A DNA stretch of 51,010 nt. Origin: a virus. Shown piece by piece: positions 35,408-42,737 of this stretch. Each line of letters opens with the position of its first letter. The first letter of the stretch is position 1. The notes beneath the pieces were generated by a model. It searched no databases. It was not told the DNA's origin and was given only the letters and a program-made list of their open reading frames with translations. The stretch covers positions 1 through 51,010 of the IMG/VR virus record IMGVR_UViG_3300045971_000432; one strand, given 5' to 3'. Both the position numbers and the translations under genes were made by a program.

Positions 35408-35881
35408 ATGTCGATATTAGATTTTGCTAGCGGTATTACTGGAGCAAATCCGGTGCAAAGTGCCAAATTGGTCGTAGGTGGTTTAATAATTGGTGCTGTG
35501 CTTTTAGGTGGGGGATTGTTGGCTTGGAAATATCACAGCCTAACTTCAGAAATTGAATCTCTTACAAAAGATAACGGGATTTTAACAAGCAATAATAAGA
35601 TTCTTCAAGAAAATAATAATGTTATTAAAGCTAATATGGCAACTTTAGTCGATGCAAATAAAGTTAACGCAGCAACAGCGCAAGCATTAGTTGAAGAACG
35701 CAAGCAATCTCAGACTGCTATTTCTACTTTAGCAAATACTACAGCTTCAGATAAAGCTGTAATTGCTAAACTAAATCAAAAATTAAAAGACCTAATTAAA
35801 GATCCAACAAATGATGGACCGCTTGCACCGGCTCTCCGTGAAACAGTAAGACAAGTACAAAATACTAGGAGTCCAAAATGA
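35408..35881 (+). CDS. Inner-membrane spanin-like protein (Rz-like)
   Basis: A 157-aa protein whose layout is that of an i-spanin: a short N terminus, one membrane segment at about residues 20-40 (VVGGLIIGAVLLGGGLLAWK) and a long helical coiled-coil region (residues 45-140) rich in Asn, Lys and Glu. The following gene overlaps it by 4 nt (ATGA) and encodes a lipoprotein, which is the classic two-component spanin arrangement. i-spanins span the periplasm and help fuse inner and outer membranes at the last step of lysis. Sequence similarity within this class is low, so the call rests on topology and pairing. A strong AGGGAG ribosome site precedes it. Confidence 0.78.
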   Translation: MSILDFASGITGANPVQSAKLVVGGLIIGAVLLGGGLLAWKYHSLTSEIESLTKDNGILTSNNKILQENNNVIKANMATLVDANKVNAATAQALVEERKQSQTAISTLANTTASDKAVIAKLNQKLKDLIKDPTNDGPLAPALRETVRQVQNTRSPK

Positions 35882-36264
35882 AAATTATCTTATCGATATT
35901 ATTAATCTCGCTTTTGAGTGCATGCAATTCTATTCCAACTGTTCAGCAAGAACACGTTGTGGTTAAACAAATTGAATATGTTGTTAAAATTCCACCAGCA
36001 GAATTGATGACACTTCCAGCTCAAGCTGAAAAGATAGATATTGATACGGCATCTCAAGCTTCTGTTGCGCAGTGGGTTTTAGCAAGTGAAGAAAGAACTA
36101 GAACATTGGAAAATATGTTAAAAGGTATAGCAACATTTTTCGTTGTTGAGCAAGCTAAAGCAAAAGATGCTGCCGATACAAAAAATGCATTTGCTTTAAT
36201 AGAAGCTGGCGCATCTGATGCGGCCTTTGCTGATAAAGTTATTAAAACTCCTGTTAAAAAGTAA
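35878..36264 (+). CDS. Outer-membrane spanin-like lipoprotein (Rz1-like)
   Basis: A 128-aa lipoprotein. The signal sequence MKIILSILLISLLSAC ends in a lipobox (L-S-A-C) with the modified Cys at residue 16. After it comes a Pro-containing segment, KQIEYVVKIPPAELMTLPAQ, like the PP-E-x-x-x-x-P region of Rz1 proteins. The rest is helical. It is longer than lambda Rz1 (60 aa), but long o-spanins are known. Its start lies inside the i-spanin stop. It implies a Gram-negative host with an outer membrane. Confidence 0.78.
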   Translation: MKIILSILLISLLSACNSIPTVQQEHVVVKQIEYVVKIPPAELMTLPAQAEKIDIDTASQASVAQWVLASEERTRTLENMLKGIATFFVVEQAKAKDAADTKNAFALIEAGASDAAFADKVIKTPVKK

Positions 36265-36271
36265 AATTTAA

Positions 36272-37933
36272 ATGTCTTGCAATTGCGAAAAATCTGTTAA
36301 GGTTAGTTTATGGACGCCTATTCCACCCTATAAGCAGCCAACGCCTATAATGCCAGGTGAAAATATAGATTGCTATGCGAAGCGTGCAGGCAATCAATCT
36401 GGTGAACAGCATGATATGGCTGAAAAGCCTCCCGGTAAAATAGATAATACTTCAGTTACATCTGATCTTAATGGCAAAGTAGATGAACAAATGAAATTAA
36501 CAGATGGCTCGCCAGATACACCAGCCACTTGGAGAATATGGGTTGATGGTTCTCCTGGTATACCAGCCGGTATGGGATTAAATTTTAATACAGCTACTGG
36601 AAAATTAGATGGTGAAGCAGCAGAATCATTCACTAATAAAAATTATAAAGTTTTAGTCAAAGCATTTAAGTCAGATGAAACAGAAATTGATTCGCGTGAA
36701 TTTAATCTGTTCCCAAAGAGCGCAGGCAAAGAAGAAACTATCAAATTCGTATTTCCATACTCGCCTTCCGGAAGAGTTACATCACCATTTGGACCAAGAA
36801 TACATCCAGTGACTGGAGATCAAAAGCAACATAATGGAGTTGATATTTCGCAGCCTGGTTCAGAACTAGGAAATATATTATCAGCTGCTGATGGCACAGT
36901 TGTTGCGGCTGGACCTGCTGCGGGGTTTGGAAATAGAATTATCATAGAGCATAAAGATGCAAATGGAAAATTAGTAGCATCAACATTATATGCACACATG
37001 AAAGCATCTGAAATTTATGTTAAAGTAGGGCAAAAAGTTTCTGCTGGACAAAAAATAGCTCTTGAGGGAAATGAAGGAGTTGGAACTGCATCTCATTTAC
37101 ATTTTGAAATGCATAAAGGTGCATATGGAAATCCAGTGGATGCAGTACCGTATTTAGATGGAAAATTTGATGTAGCTACTAATAATTTGCCAGGACAAAA
37201 TGGTGTACCAGATCCAGCTTCAATTAAATCCGTAGATAATAAAAATAAAGGAATGACTGGTAGTGAAACTGCAGGAAAACCTGCGGCACCAGGAAGTGCC
37301 GGTGGTGGAAATAAATGTGCAGATAGAATACCTAATCAAGCAGGAGATACGTCTACACCAGAAGAATCTGGAATGAATGGAACTGCAACAGCTAGACCCC
37401 CATTAGGAGCTGAACCAGCAGCAGTACCAGTAAGTTCTAATCCAAATAAAGCTGCAACTCAAGCACAGATACAAAAAGCATTAGATGAAGATTCAACATT
37501 AACAGCAGAAGATAAAAAACAGCTAATGATGGTTGCAAAGATAGAGAGTGGGTTTGATCCCGCTGCTAAAAATCCAACATCATCTGCTCGTGGGTCATAT
37601 CAAATGCTGGATAAAACGGCCAACACTTATTATAAAAAGATCGGTGTTGAACCAACTATAGAAAATAGAAATGATCCCTACTTAGCAACAAAAGCTCAAA
37701 TAGAATTTTATAAATCTGAACAAAAGCCAGCATATGAATCATTTATTGCTTCAGGCGGAACTAAGATAAATGGAAAGAATCTGAGTGCTGATACTCAAGC
37801 TAGATATGCTGGAATAACCCAAGGCGAATTTACCTATGGGTTAATACATCATGATGGAATTGGTAATGCTGGAAATGGGAAAGATATGGGTGGAGTAGAT
37901 TACTACCGCACCCAAATTAGAAAAGCGGGTTAA
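36272..37933 (+). CDS. Bifunctional peptidoglycan hydrolase: M23 endopeptidase plus SLT transglycosylase
   Basis: A 553-aa wall-degrading enzyme. The N terminus is Cys-rich (MSCNCEK). Residues about 75-135 look like a putative Ig fold (GLNFNTATGKLDGEA). Residues 160-290 form an M23 metallopeptidase: SPFGPRIHP, HNGVDI with the Zn-binding His and Asp, then HLHFEMH carrying the H-x-H pair. A Pro/Gly-rich linker leads to an SLT lytic transglycosylase from about 415: MMVAKIESGFDP with the catalytic Glu in KIES, then SARGSYQML. It follows the spanins by 8 nt and lacks a signal peptide. It may be the endolysin, which would need a holin, or a virion-associated hydrolase replacing the lysozyme missing from the gp5-like spike. 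No ribosome site is obvious. Its stop overlaps the convergent gene's stop. Confidence 0.88.
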   Translation: MSCNCEKSVKVSLWTPIPPYKQPTPIMPGENIDCYAKRAGNQSGEQHDMAEKPPGKIDNTSVTSDLNGKVDEQMKLTDGSPDTPATWRIWVDGSPGIPAGMGLNFNTATGKLDGEAAESFTNKNYKVLVKAFKSDETEIDSREFNLFPKSAGKEETIKFVFPYSPSGRVTSPFGPRIHPVTGDQKQHNGVDISQPGSELGNILSAADGTVVAAGPAAGFGNRIIIEHKDANGKLVASTLYAHMKASEIYVKVGQKVSAGQKIALEGNEGVGTASHLHFEMHKGAYGNPVDAVPYLDGKFDVATNNLPGQNGVPDPASIKSVDNKNKGMTGSETAGKPAAPGSAGGGNKCADRIPNQAGDTSTPEESGMNGTATARPPLGAEPAAVPVSSNPNKAATQAQIQKALDEDSTLTAEDKKQLMMVAKIESGFDPAAKNPTSSARGSYQMLDKTANTYYKKIGVEPTIENRNDPYLATKAQIEFYKSEQKPAYESFIASGGTKINGKNLSADTQARYAGITQGEFTYGLIHHDGIGNAGNGKDMGGVDYYRTQIRKAG

Positions 37934-38241
37934 CGAATTAAACCATTTGAATGTTTAGATACTAAGCTTGCTAATTTCTTTATATGCTTTCTGGCAAATG
38001 CTCCTTCTAGTTGCATATTTTGCCGGTCTGTCCACTTAGCTTCTTCAGAAGTACTAATGGATTCCTCATTTAAATATTCTAACATCTCTGCTACAACTGC
38101 AGCATAGTTACAAGGAATTGCCGAAGAGTCTTTAGATTCAAGATACTCTTGATATGCCTTTGCTTCAAGACTGTGTCCATGAATAGGGCAATCTGGATCT
38201 TCAGCAATAAATGGACCACCTATTTGATAGCATTCACACAT
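37930..38241 (-). CDS. Small Cys/His-motif protein, unknown
   Basis: A 103-aa protein beginning MCECYQIGGPFIAEDPDCPI HG, where C-x-C, C and H spaced as shown could bind zinc. The rest is mainly helical and acidic (EYLESKDSSA, MLEYLNEES), ending in a basic helix (FARKHIKKLASLVSKH). I do not recognise a family beyond a phage zinc-ribbon-like start. The gene has a strong AAGGGAG site, begins 4 nt after the upstream gene's stop region and is convergent with the hydrolase, with stop codons sharing TTAA. Confidence 0.6.
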   Translation of the reverse strand: MCECYQIGGPFIAEDPDCPIHGHSLEAKAYQEYLESKDSSAIPCNYAAVVAEMLEYLNEESISTSEEAKWTDRQNMQLEGAFARKHIKKLASLVSKHSNGLIR

Positions 38242-38244
38242 GAG

Positions 38245-38526
38245 TTAAACTCCCTTGAACATTTTACCGTGATGGATCAAATTATAAATCCAATTTGCCC
38301 GCTTGATATGTTGCCTTGCACATCCTTCATCAAATAAAACCTTACCTATTAAGCTCCAACCTTTGTTATTAAATCTCGCAACACGAAAATAATTTAAACG
38401 TTTAAATAGCTTTTTCATTTTGATTAATCCTAAAACTTTCCCAGCATAATCCCAATTAGCAGATAATTTGGTTTTGTTTCTATCTAACTGTCTGACTATT
38501 TGTTTTTTAGGAGTGTATTTAAACAT
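38245..38526 (-). CDS. Small basic hypothetical protein
   Basis: A 93-aa, strongly basic protein (Lys/Arg-rich: KKQIVRQLDRNKTKLSANW, then KMKKLFKRLNYFRVARF). It has no membrane segment and no motif I know. The aromatic-basic make-up would suit nucleic-acid binding, but this is only an inference from composition. It overlaps the upstream gene by 8 nt and is followed closely by the Cys/His gene, so the three small genes from 38827 down form one unit. Confidence 0.55.
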   Translation of the reverse strand: MFKYTPKKQIVRQLDRNKTKLSANWDYAGKVLGLIKMKKLFKRLNYFRVARFNNKGWSLIGKVLFDEGCARQHIKRANWIYNLIHHGKMFKGV

Positions 38527-38827
38527 ATGGATTAAATCCGTTTTTAGCTAAAGAGTGAACAGATACAAATTTCCCAAATTCAGATTTTAATGCATCAAAC
38601 CACTCACGATTAGACATACTAATATGGCTGTGATAAAAATCTTTAATTTTTAATCTTATAACATTTAAATCAATTTGGGAAATTTCTTTATCTGTATTTG
38701 ATTCAGCAGACAAATTAGATCCGTTATTTGAAATATAAAATCTAAGATTATCACCATTTGAAAATTTTGCAACTAATAACAAACGAGAATGAGTTTCGAA
38801 AATTTTAATAGAAGTTTCTTTATTCAT
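38519..38827 (-). CDS. Small hypothetical protein
   Basis: A 102-aa protein, first gene of a three-gene minus-strand unit. The N-terminal half is beta-like (IKIFETHSRLLLVAKF, NLRFYISNNGSN) and the second half helical (LNVIRLKIKDFYHSHIS, then REWFDALKSEFGKFVS). I do not recognise it. An AGAGAG ribosome site lies 9 nt upstream, and an extended -10 promoter lies 31 nt before its start, so it may be expressed early. Confidence 0.55.
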   Translation of the reverse strand: MNKETSIKIFETHSRLLLVAKFSNGDNLRFYISNNGSNLSAESNTDKEISQIDLNVIRLKIKDFYHSHISMSNREWFDALKSEFGKFVSVHSLAKNGFNPYV

Positions 38828-38857
38828 TTAGAACTCTCTTTAATCAATTTATAAGTA

Positions 38858-38863
38858 ATTATA
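38858..38863 (-). promoter_or_regulatory. Extended -10 promoter for the three small genes
   Basis: TGATATAAT on the minus strand gives a perfect TATAAT with a TGn extension; no good -35 is seen, as expected for extended -10 promoters. It lies 31 nt upstream of the start at 38827. The same nonamer occurs at 49.86 kb. Confidence 0.5.
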
Positions 38864-38896
38864 TCATGCAACCTGACATAAGTACACAGTTAAATT

Positions 38897-38923
38897 GTAA
38901 CAGTTTTGTTACTTCTAAGTAAC
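38897..38923. promoter_or_regulatory. Overlapping inverted repeats, operator-like
   Basis: GTAACAGTTTTGTTAC (38897-38912) and GTTACTTCTAAGTAAC (38908-38923) are two 16-bp inverted repeats that share the middle GTTAC, so three GTAAC/GTTAC half-sites line up 11 bp apart, close to one DNA turn. They lie about 35-60 nt upstream of the extended -10 site, a fitting place for a regulator. Confidence 0.4.
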
Positions 38924-39026
38924 TTTTAATGTGTATTGGTCTATACAACTTCAAAACAAACATCTCTGGGCCTCACCAGAGTGCTCTAATGATATGCTGG
39001 GTGCATAAACATAGTCCCAAATGCTA

Positions 39027-39054
39027 AACTAGCACCTTAAAGGTGCTAGTTTTT
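39027..39054. terminator. Hairpin terminator, probably bidirectional
   Basis: CTAGCACC (39029-39036) pairs with GGTGCTAG (39042-39049), flanked by A and T tracts; on the plus strand five Ts follow. It sits 15 nt past the stop of the oxygenase gene on the minus strand, whose transcript it most likely ends. Confidence 0.65.
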
Positions 39055-39068
39055 AGAACTTATAATTC

Positions 39069-39707
39069 TTAATAGTATTCAGACAACCATTCTTGCCATG
39101 TTCCTGGATGTTTGCGTGGATCATAGAACCATCGCCCACCATTCTTTTCTGTTAATCCTACATTCAATTTTATCTGATACATATCGCCTAACAGTATTGG
39201 AGATATAACGCTAATAAAATGTGGACCTGCTGGGAAGATAACAAGTGAACCACGTTGTGGCATAAGACTAAAATTGAATGCTGGGAATTCTAACTTACCT
39301 CCAAGAACTTCATGATGTGGATCAAGCGGAACATTCTCATTATAATCTTTTAGCCAAATAAAACCAACAAGATCAACATCCTTATGCATCACCCATTTTC
39401 TACGTATGTAAGATGAATTTTCGCAACCAGGCTGTTCGGCTGGAACCTTAGCATTTTCTGGATAATATTGAAATAGAGGTTTCTCTAATCCTCTATAAAG
39501 ACAATCATACTGATTTTCAACTGTAGGTATAATTTCTCTAAATCGTTCAACTATATCTTGTTCCCACTTCAAATTATGTCTTTCTAATTTTTTAGCATTC
39601 CCATCTATATCGGTATCTGGGTCAAGAACTTTTACATCATTTATAATCTGCTCACAGATGAGTGGCGATAAGAAGTCTTGAATTATTAAAAATGGTGATT
39701 TGATCAT
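39069..39707 (-). CDS. 2OG-Fe(II) oxygenase family protein
   Basis: A 212-aa member of the 2-oxoglutarate/Fe(II) oxygenase fold (prolyl-4-hydroxylase-like), common in T4-like marine phages. The iron triad is visible: H105-K-D107 in WVMHKDVDLVGFIWL, and the distal His in IFPAGPHFISV near residue 162. The following Y-x-I-K-L-N supplies a basic residue in the place of the usual 2OG-binding Arg. The segment LGGKLEFPAF matches the GGELxF strand of the family. Substrate is unknown; DNA base, protein or metabolite hydroxylation are all seen among relatives. The gene stands downstream of the membrane coiled-coil gene with a 20-nt gap. Confidence 0.82.
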   Translation of the reverse strand: MIKSPFLIIQDFLSPLICEQIINDVKVLDPDTDIDGNAKKLERHNLKWEQDIVERFREIIPTVENQYDCLYRGLEKPLFQYYPENAKVPAEQPGCENSSYIRRKWVMHKDVDLVGFIWLKDYNENVPLDPHHEVLGGKLEFPAFNFSLMPQRGSLVIFPAGPHFISVISPILLGDMYQIKLNVGLTEKNGGRWFYDPRKHPGTWQEWLSEYY

Positions 39708-39727
39708 TTTATTATCTTTATATGTTA

Positions 39728-40492
39728 TTAACGTAGTTTTACTGTTGCTGTCTGCATTTGAGTCTGAATGCTTCGTTCGACTAATGCAATATCTCTGTTT
39801 AATTCTCCAACTTCTTTGCTCAATTCTTTATGATAGCTTCGGAATTCAGGTATTGCTGCTCTAGCAAATTCATCCACTTTTTCTAATTGGGAAGAAACGC
39901 GCTGCATAATATCTTGGCTGCGCTGAATTAATTGTTTAACATTCTCATGAGCTAGAACATCCGCAGCATCATTCTTACCAATGAGTTGTTTTATTAGTTC
40001 TAAATCTCTAACAACTAATGCTGATGATTGCTGTAACTCGTGCTTAAAAGCAACCATTGCAGCTCGGTGATTTTTTAATTCTCCTTCGTGTAACAATGAT
40101 TCATTTCTGATCTCATAGACTAATGCCATGATCTTATCCATAGCAACAGTATTAGCGCTCATAAGTTCATCTCTAATTTCTGCTTGATGCGAGATTACAG
40201 ATGTCTGGGACATAGTAGTACTATCTAGCATTTCATCTCGATATTCGATATATAATTTAGAAAGATCGGCGATCCTAGAAAGTATTTCTTCTGTCAATTT
40301 ATGTTCCTTATCGTCGTCACCACCGCCACCAAGGAGACCCATTAGTCCGCCCGATTTAGGTTTTCCAGTAATTTTAAGAATCGTCTTTGTTAAAACAATT
40401 GCAACTATTAACATCAATGCTAATACTAGAACAAACTCTGTTGGAGATAATGTTGCTGCTAGTTGTTTCAAAATGCCAAATATTAAATCCAT
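39728..40492 (-). CDS. Membrane-anchored coiled-coil protein, unknown
   Basis: A 254-aa protein with one clear membrane helix at about residues 18-40 (EFVLVLALMLIVAIVLTK), a following basic stretch (KTILKITGKPK), a Gly-rich hinge (GGLMGLLGGGGDDD), then about 190 residues of nearly continuous helix with heptad-like spacing. By the positive-inside rule the coiled coil faces the cytoplasm, which argues against a T4-type holin, where the large domain is periplasmic. It may recruit phage components to the membrane. I do not recognise a family. It forms a row with two other unknown genes upstream. Confidence 0.6.
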   Translation of the reverse strand: MDLIFGILKQLAATLSPTEFVLVLALMLIVAIVLTKTILKITGKPKSGGLMGLLGGGGDDDKEHKLTEEILSRIADLSKLYIEYRDEMLDSTTMSQTSVISHQAEIRDELMSANTVAMDKIMALVYEIRNESLLHEGELKNHRAAMVAFKHELQQSSALVVRDLELIKQLIGKNDAADVLAHENVKQLIQRSQDIMQRVSSQLEKVDEFARAAIPEFRSYHKELSKEVGELNRDIALVERSIQTQMQTATVKLR

Positions 40493-40519
40493 AGTAGTTT
40501 GTCTCTTAATGATTCCTAA

Positions 40520-41275
40520 TTATTTATTAGGACCTCTGTGTTCCGTAATATTTACCTCGGGAAACAAATTAATATCAGCATTCATTAAATGCGATTGAAT
40601 AATACTAAAAATATCTTTACTTGAATAATTTTTAAACTCATAAAAACTGCCACATCCTAAGTCTTTAAAGAATGTTGCTCTTAATACACTAGGCTCAATT
40701 AATTGAGTAATTTCTGCTTCTAAACAAAAATCTGTGCTAGATAAAACCGGCCTTTTATCCGTATTAAATCTCTTGCTTAGTAAATTTCCGGTTAATTCAT
40801 GCATCGATACCAAAAAATGTTCTAAGTAATCAGATACAAAATTAGATATAAGAACAAATGTATTTGTTGAATTAGTATTTTTTAAACTTGTTTCACAGAA
40901 AGATTGAAACATTTTGACCGTATAGGCATGAATTACATTCGTAAATTTAATAATAGTTGGATCAAATACTTCTACATGGCTCTCCATCACGACTTGCATT
41001 GATCTGCATTCATCCATAAATGATTGAACTAAAGCATTTTTTAGTTTATCAGTTGTGGCACCATGACCAGATACAAGACAGATTCGTTCAACTTTATATA
41101 GCCAGTGCGACATCATATCATATTCTAAAAGAACAGATTCTTTCGGCGCACCAACAAAATTTAAATCCTTTCTAGTTAGTTGCAATAGTGCAGCTGCCTG
41201 TTTAGCTTTAAATTTTGATATTGCATCAGATGATGCAATTCTAAATATTATATTATTTTTTTGATACTCAGCCAT
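40520..41275 (-). CDS. Hypothetical protein, mostly helical
   Basis: A 251-aa protein with no signal peptide, membrane helix or motif I know. It is mainly helical, with a long aliphatic/aromatic stretch in the middle (NTFVLISNFVSDYLEHFLVS) and several Cys (positions about 77, 104, 141). The end (NITEHRGPNK) is polar. It is next to the membrane coiled-coil gene and a Pro-rich unknown gene, with short gaps, so these three may act together. A structural or host-takeover role cannot be told apart from sequence. Confidence 0.5.
   Translation of the reverse strand: MAEYQKNNIIFRIASSDAISKFKAKQAAALLQLTRKDLNFVGAPKESVLLEYDMMSHWLYKVERICLVSGHGATTDKLKNALVQSFMDECRSMQVVMESHVEVFDPTIIKFTNVIHAYTVKMFQSFCETSLKNTNSTNTFVLISNFVSDYLEHFLVSMHELTGNLLSKRFNTDKRPVLSSTDFCLEAEITQLIEPSVLRATFFKDLGCGSFYEFKNYSSKDIFSIIQSHLMNADINLFPEVNITEHRGPNK
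40521..40528 (-). promoter_or_regulatory. Late promoter-like box before membrane coiled-coil gene
   Basis: AATAAATA on the minus strand, one mismatch from the late octamer, overlapping the stop codon of the preceding gene and 29 nt before the start at 40492. Confidence 0.35.
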
Positions 41276-41284
41276 ATATTATCT

Positions 41285-42016
41285 TTATGTGTTTGGTACT
41301 GCGGGAGCTATCTCCATTTCACATGTTTGATTAATTAAGCAAGATAAATCTTTTCCAAAGATGATACTGGTATCGCCTTCAGTTTGGTTCACCTTTAATA
41401 AACAAGCATGATTTTCGTGTGAATCTTTAAATCTTAAAATAACAGCAATAGAACAATCGGTTACAACAGGATTAACATTGCGAACATTTTTAATATCAAC
41501 ACCTAAAGGATAATAGTATTCGATACCTAAATATGTAAATGTTAAATAATCACTACCATCATTTTTAACAAGTGGAACATTTAATGAACTAATTTCTTCT
41601 GTCTCACTGTAAAAACCTTCTATTTCAGATTCAGTTGTGAGTGTTAAAATTGTAACTGGTAATGTAGAAACTGCACTTGGCAATTGTGTTTCTGGTTCTG
41701 CAACTGTAGCTTCTGGTTCTGCAAAAAATGGAGCGAGACTAGCAATTGCTTCTGGATCTAATGGTAAATCCATTGGAGGTTCATCTATTGAAATTCCTGG
41801 TTCAATTGGAACTGGAATAAGATTAGGACTAATATCACTAGTAGTAACTGGTTCATCGCGAAGTCTAGCAGCAATACAAGTCAAATGATGGTCAGTATCT
41901 TCAGTAGTTCCCAACAAGGAAACTTGACACCCTAAATCCGTAAGAGTCTGCATTAATGTTGCAACTAATTCAGTCGCATTTTTGTCTGTTAAAATGTTGA
42001 TACTTATTTGATTCAT
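41285..42016 (-). CDS. Hypothetical protein with Pro/Glu-rich linker
   Basis: A 243-aa, acidic protein. An N-terminal alpha/beta domain of about 50 residues (ISINILTDKNATELVATLMQ, TLTDLGCQVSLLG) is followed by a Pro/Glu-rich linker (about 58-115, repeats of EP and PxP, for example EPEATVAEPETQLP) and a C-terminal beta domain from about 140 (YLTFTYLGIEYYYPLGVD, SIAVILRFKD). The design suggests two domains joined by a flexible spacer. I do not recognise either. It starts 10 nt after the exonuclease gene's stop region and runs into the next unknown gene. Confidence 0.5.
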   Translation of the reverse strand: MNQISINILTDKNATELVATLMQTLTDLGCQVSLLGTTEDTDHHLTCIAARLRDEPVTTSDISPNLIPVPIEPGISIDEPPMDLPLDPEAIASLAPFFAEPEATVAEPETQLPSAVSTLPVTILTLTTESEIEGFYSETEEISSLNVPLVKNDGSDYLTFTYLGIEYYYPLGVDIKNVRNVNPVVTDCSIAVILRFKDSHENHACLLKVNQTEGDTSIIFGKDLSCLINQTCEMEIAPAVPNT

Positions 42017-42026
42017 TTTTATTGTC

Positions 42027-42701
42027 CTAGGCTATCTTTAAAGATAGGTGTTTATAAAATGCATCTATTCGTTTTAATAGAGGCTCAATATAATCTAATA
42101 GATCGACATTGAATTCCTGTGGGAATCCACCAGCAGAAGACATCAAAATTACACCCTTCGTAATATTCGTATTGAACATTTCATTGTGCATTATTGAATA
42201 TGCGCACAATTGCAATTTATAATCTTCAATTCTAGATTCGTTCTTAATACTAACTGAAGTTTTAAAATCGATAATGCATGGAAGACCTTTATATGTGCCT
42301 ATTAAATCGCAACGTCCAGCTAATTCAATAAGATCGGAATATAAAGCAACTTCTTGTCCCCATACTTCTTCAACTTTATTTAGTTTTAATTTTAGAGCAT
42401 TAAAACATTTTACATCTTCAGGATTAAATTTTTCATTCGGCTTAAAAAGCTCTTCTTTATTCAAATAGCGCTCACAAAGCAAATGAACAGCAGTACCACG
42501 ATCTGCTGCTTCTTGTGTTTTCTGTTGTGCCTTATCTGCACCTAAGGAAGTCTGCCACTTTTTAAGAGCAGCAGTTTTTTCTTCTGAAGCAGTCCCACCG
42601 AGAACTGTTGTAATCGATGGGTAAAATTTACCTGTAGGTGTTTCATAAAATCTCATTCCATTAAATGGAACTGTCGACATCTCAGGATATGCAAATTTCA
42701 T
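42027..42701 (-). CDS. PD-(D/E)XK exonuclease, RecB/Cas4-like
   Basis: A 224-aa nuclease. The motifs of the RecB-like family are in order: RGTAVHLLCERYL (H-x-x-x-E, about residues 67-80), AGRCDLIGTYKGLPCIID (the first catalytic Asp), then FKTS (Asp-x-Lys-type core completed by IIDFKTS) and QLCAYSIMHNE, the QxxxY helix. I use the ATG at 42701, 24 nt inside a longer TTG-started frame, because AGAGGAAA lies 6 nt upstream. Cas4-type iron-sulphur cysteines are not apparent, so plain phage exonuclease is the better call. It may process DNA ends in recombination or packaging. Confidence 0.85.
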   Translation of the reverse strand: MKFAYPEMSTVPFNGMRFYETPTGKFYPSITTVLGGTASEEKTAALKKWQTSLGADKAQQKTQEAADRGTAVHLLCERYLNKEELFKPNEKFNPEDVKCFNALKLKLNKVEEVWGQEVALYSDLIELAGRCDLIGTYKGLPCIIDFKTSVSIKNESRIEDYKLQLCAYSIMHNEMFNTNITKGVILMSSAGGFPQEFNVDLLDYIEPLLKRIDAFYKHLSLKIA

Positions 42702-42737
42702 ACTATTTCCTCTTGTTGAAACCAACTAATATCATGC

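Larger units (their letters stand above)
38828..39068. other. 241-nt intergenic region: promoter, inverted repeats, hairpins
   Basis: No gene is seen. From left to right it holds the minus-strand extended -10 site, a pair of overlapping inverted repeats (38897-38923), a 6-bp-stem hairpin (CTCTGG 38964-38969 with CCAGAG 38976-38981) and the terminator at 39027-39054. A plus-strand small RNA ending at that terminator is conceivable, but I see no convincing plus-strand promoter. Confidence 0.4.

Noticed and set aside
38941-39054. Small RNA on the plus strand ending at the 39.05-kb hairpin
   Set aside because: A terminator and a hairpin are present, but no convincing plus-strand promoter was found, and the hairpin is well explained as the terminator of the oxygenase gene.
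39728-40492. Holin call for the membrane coiled-coil protein
   Set aside because: The basic residues after the membrane segment predict a cytoplasmic coiled coil, opposite to the T4 holin layout, and it is not near the spanins.
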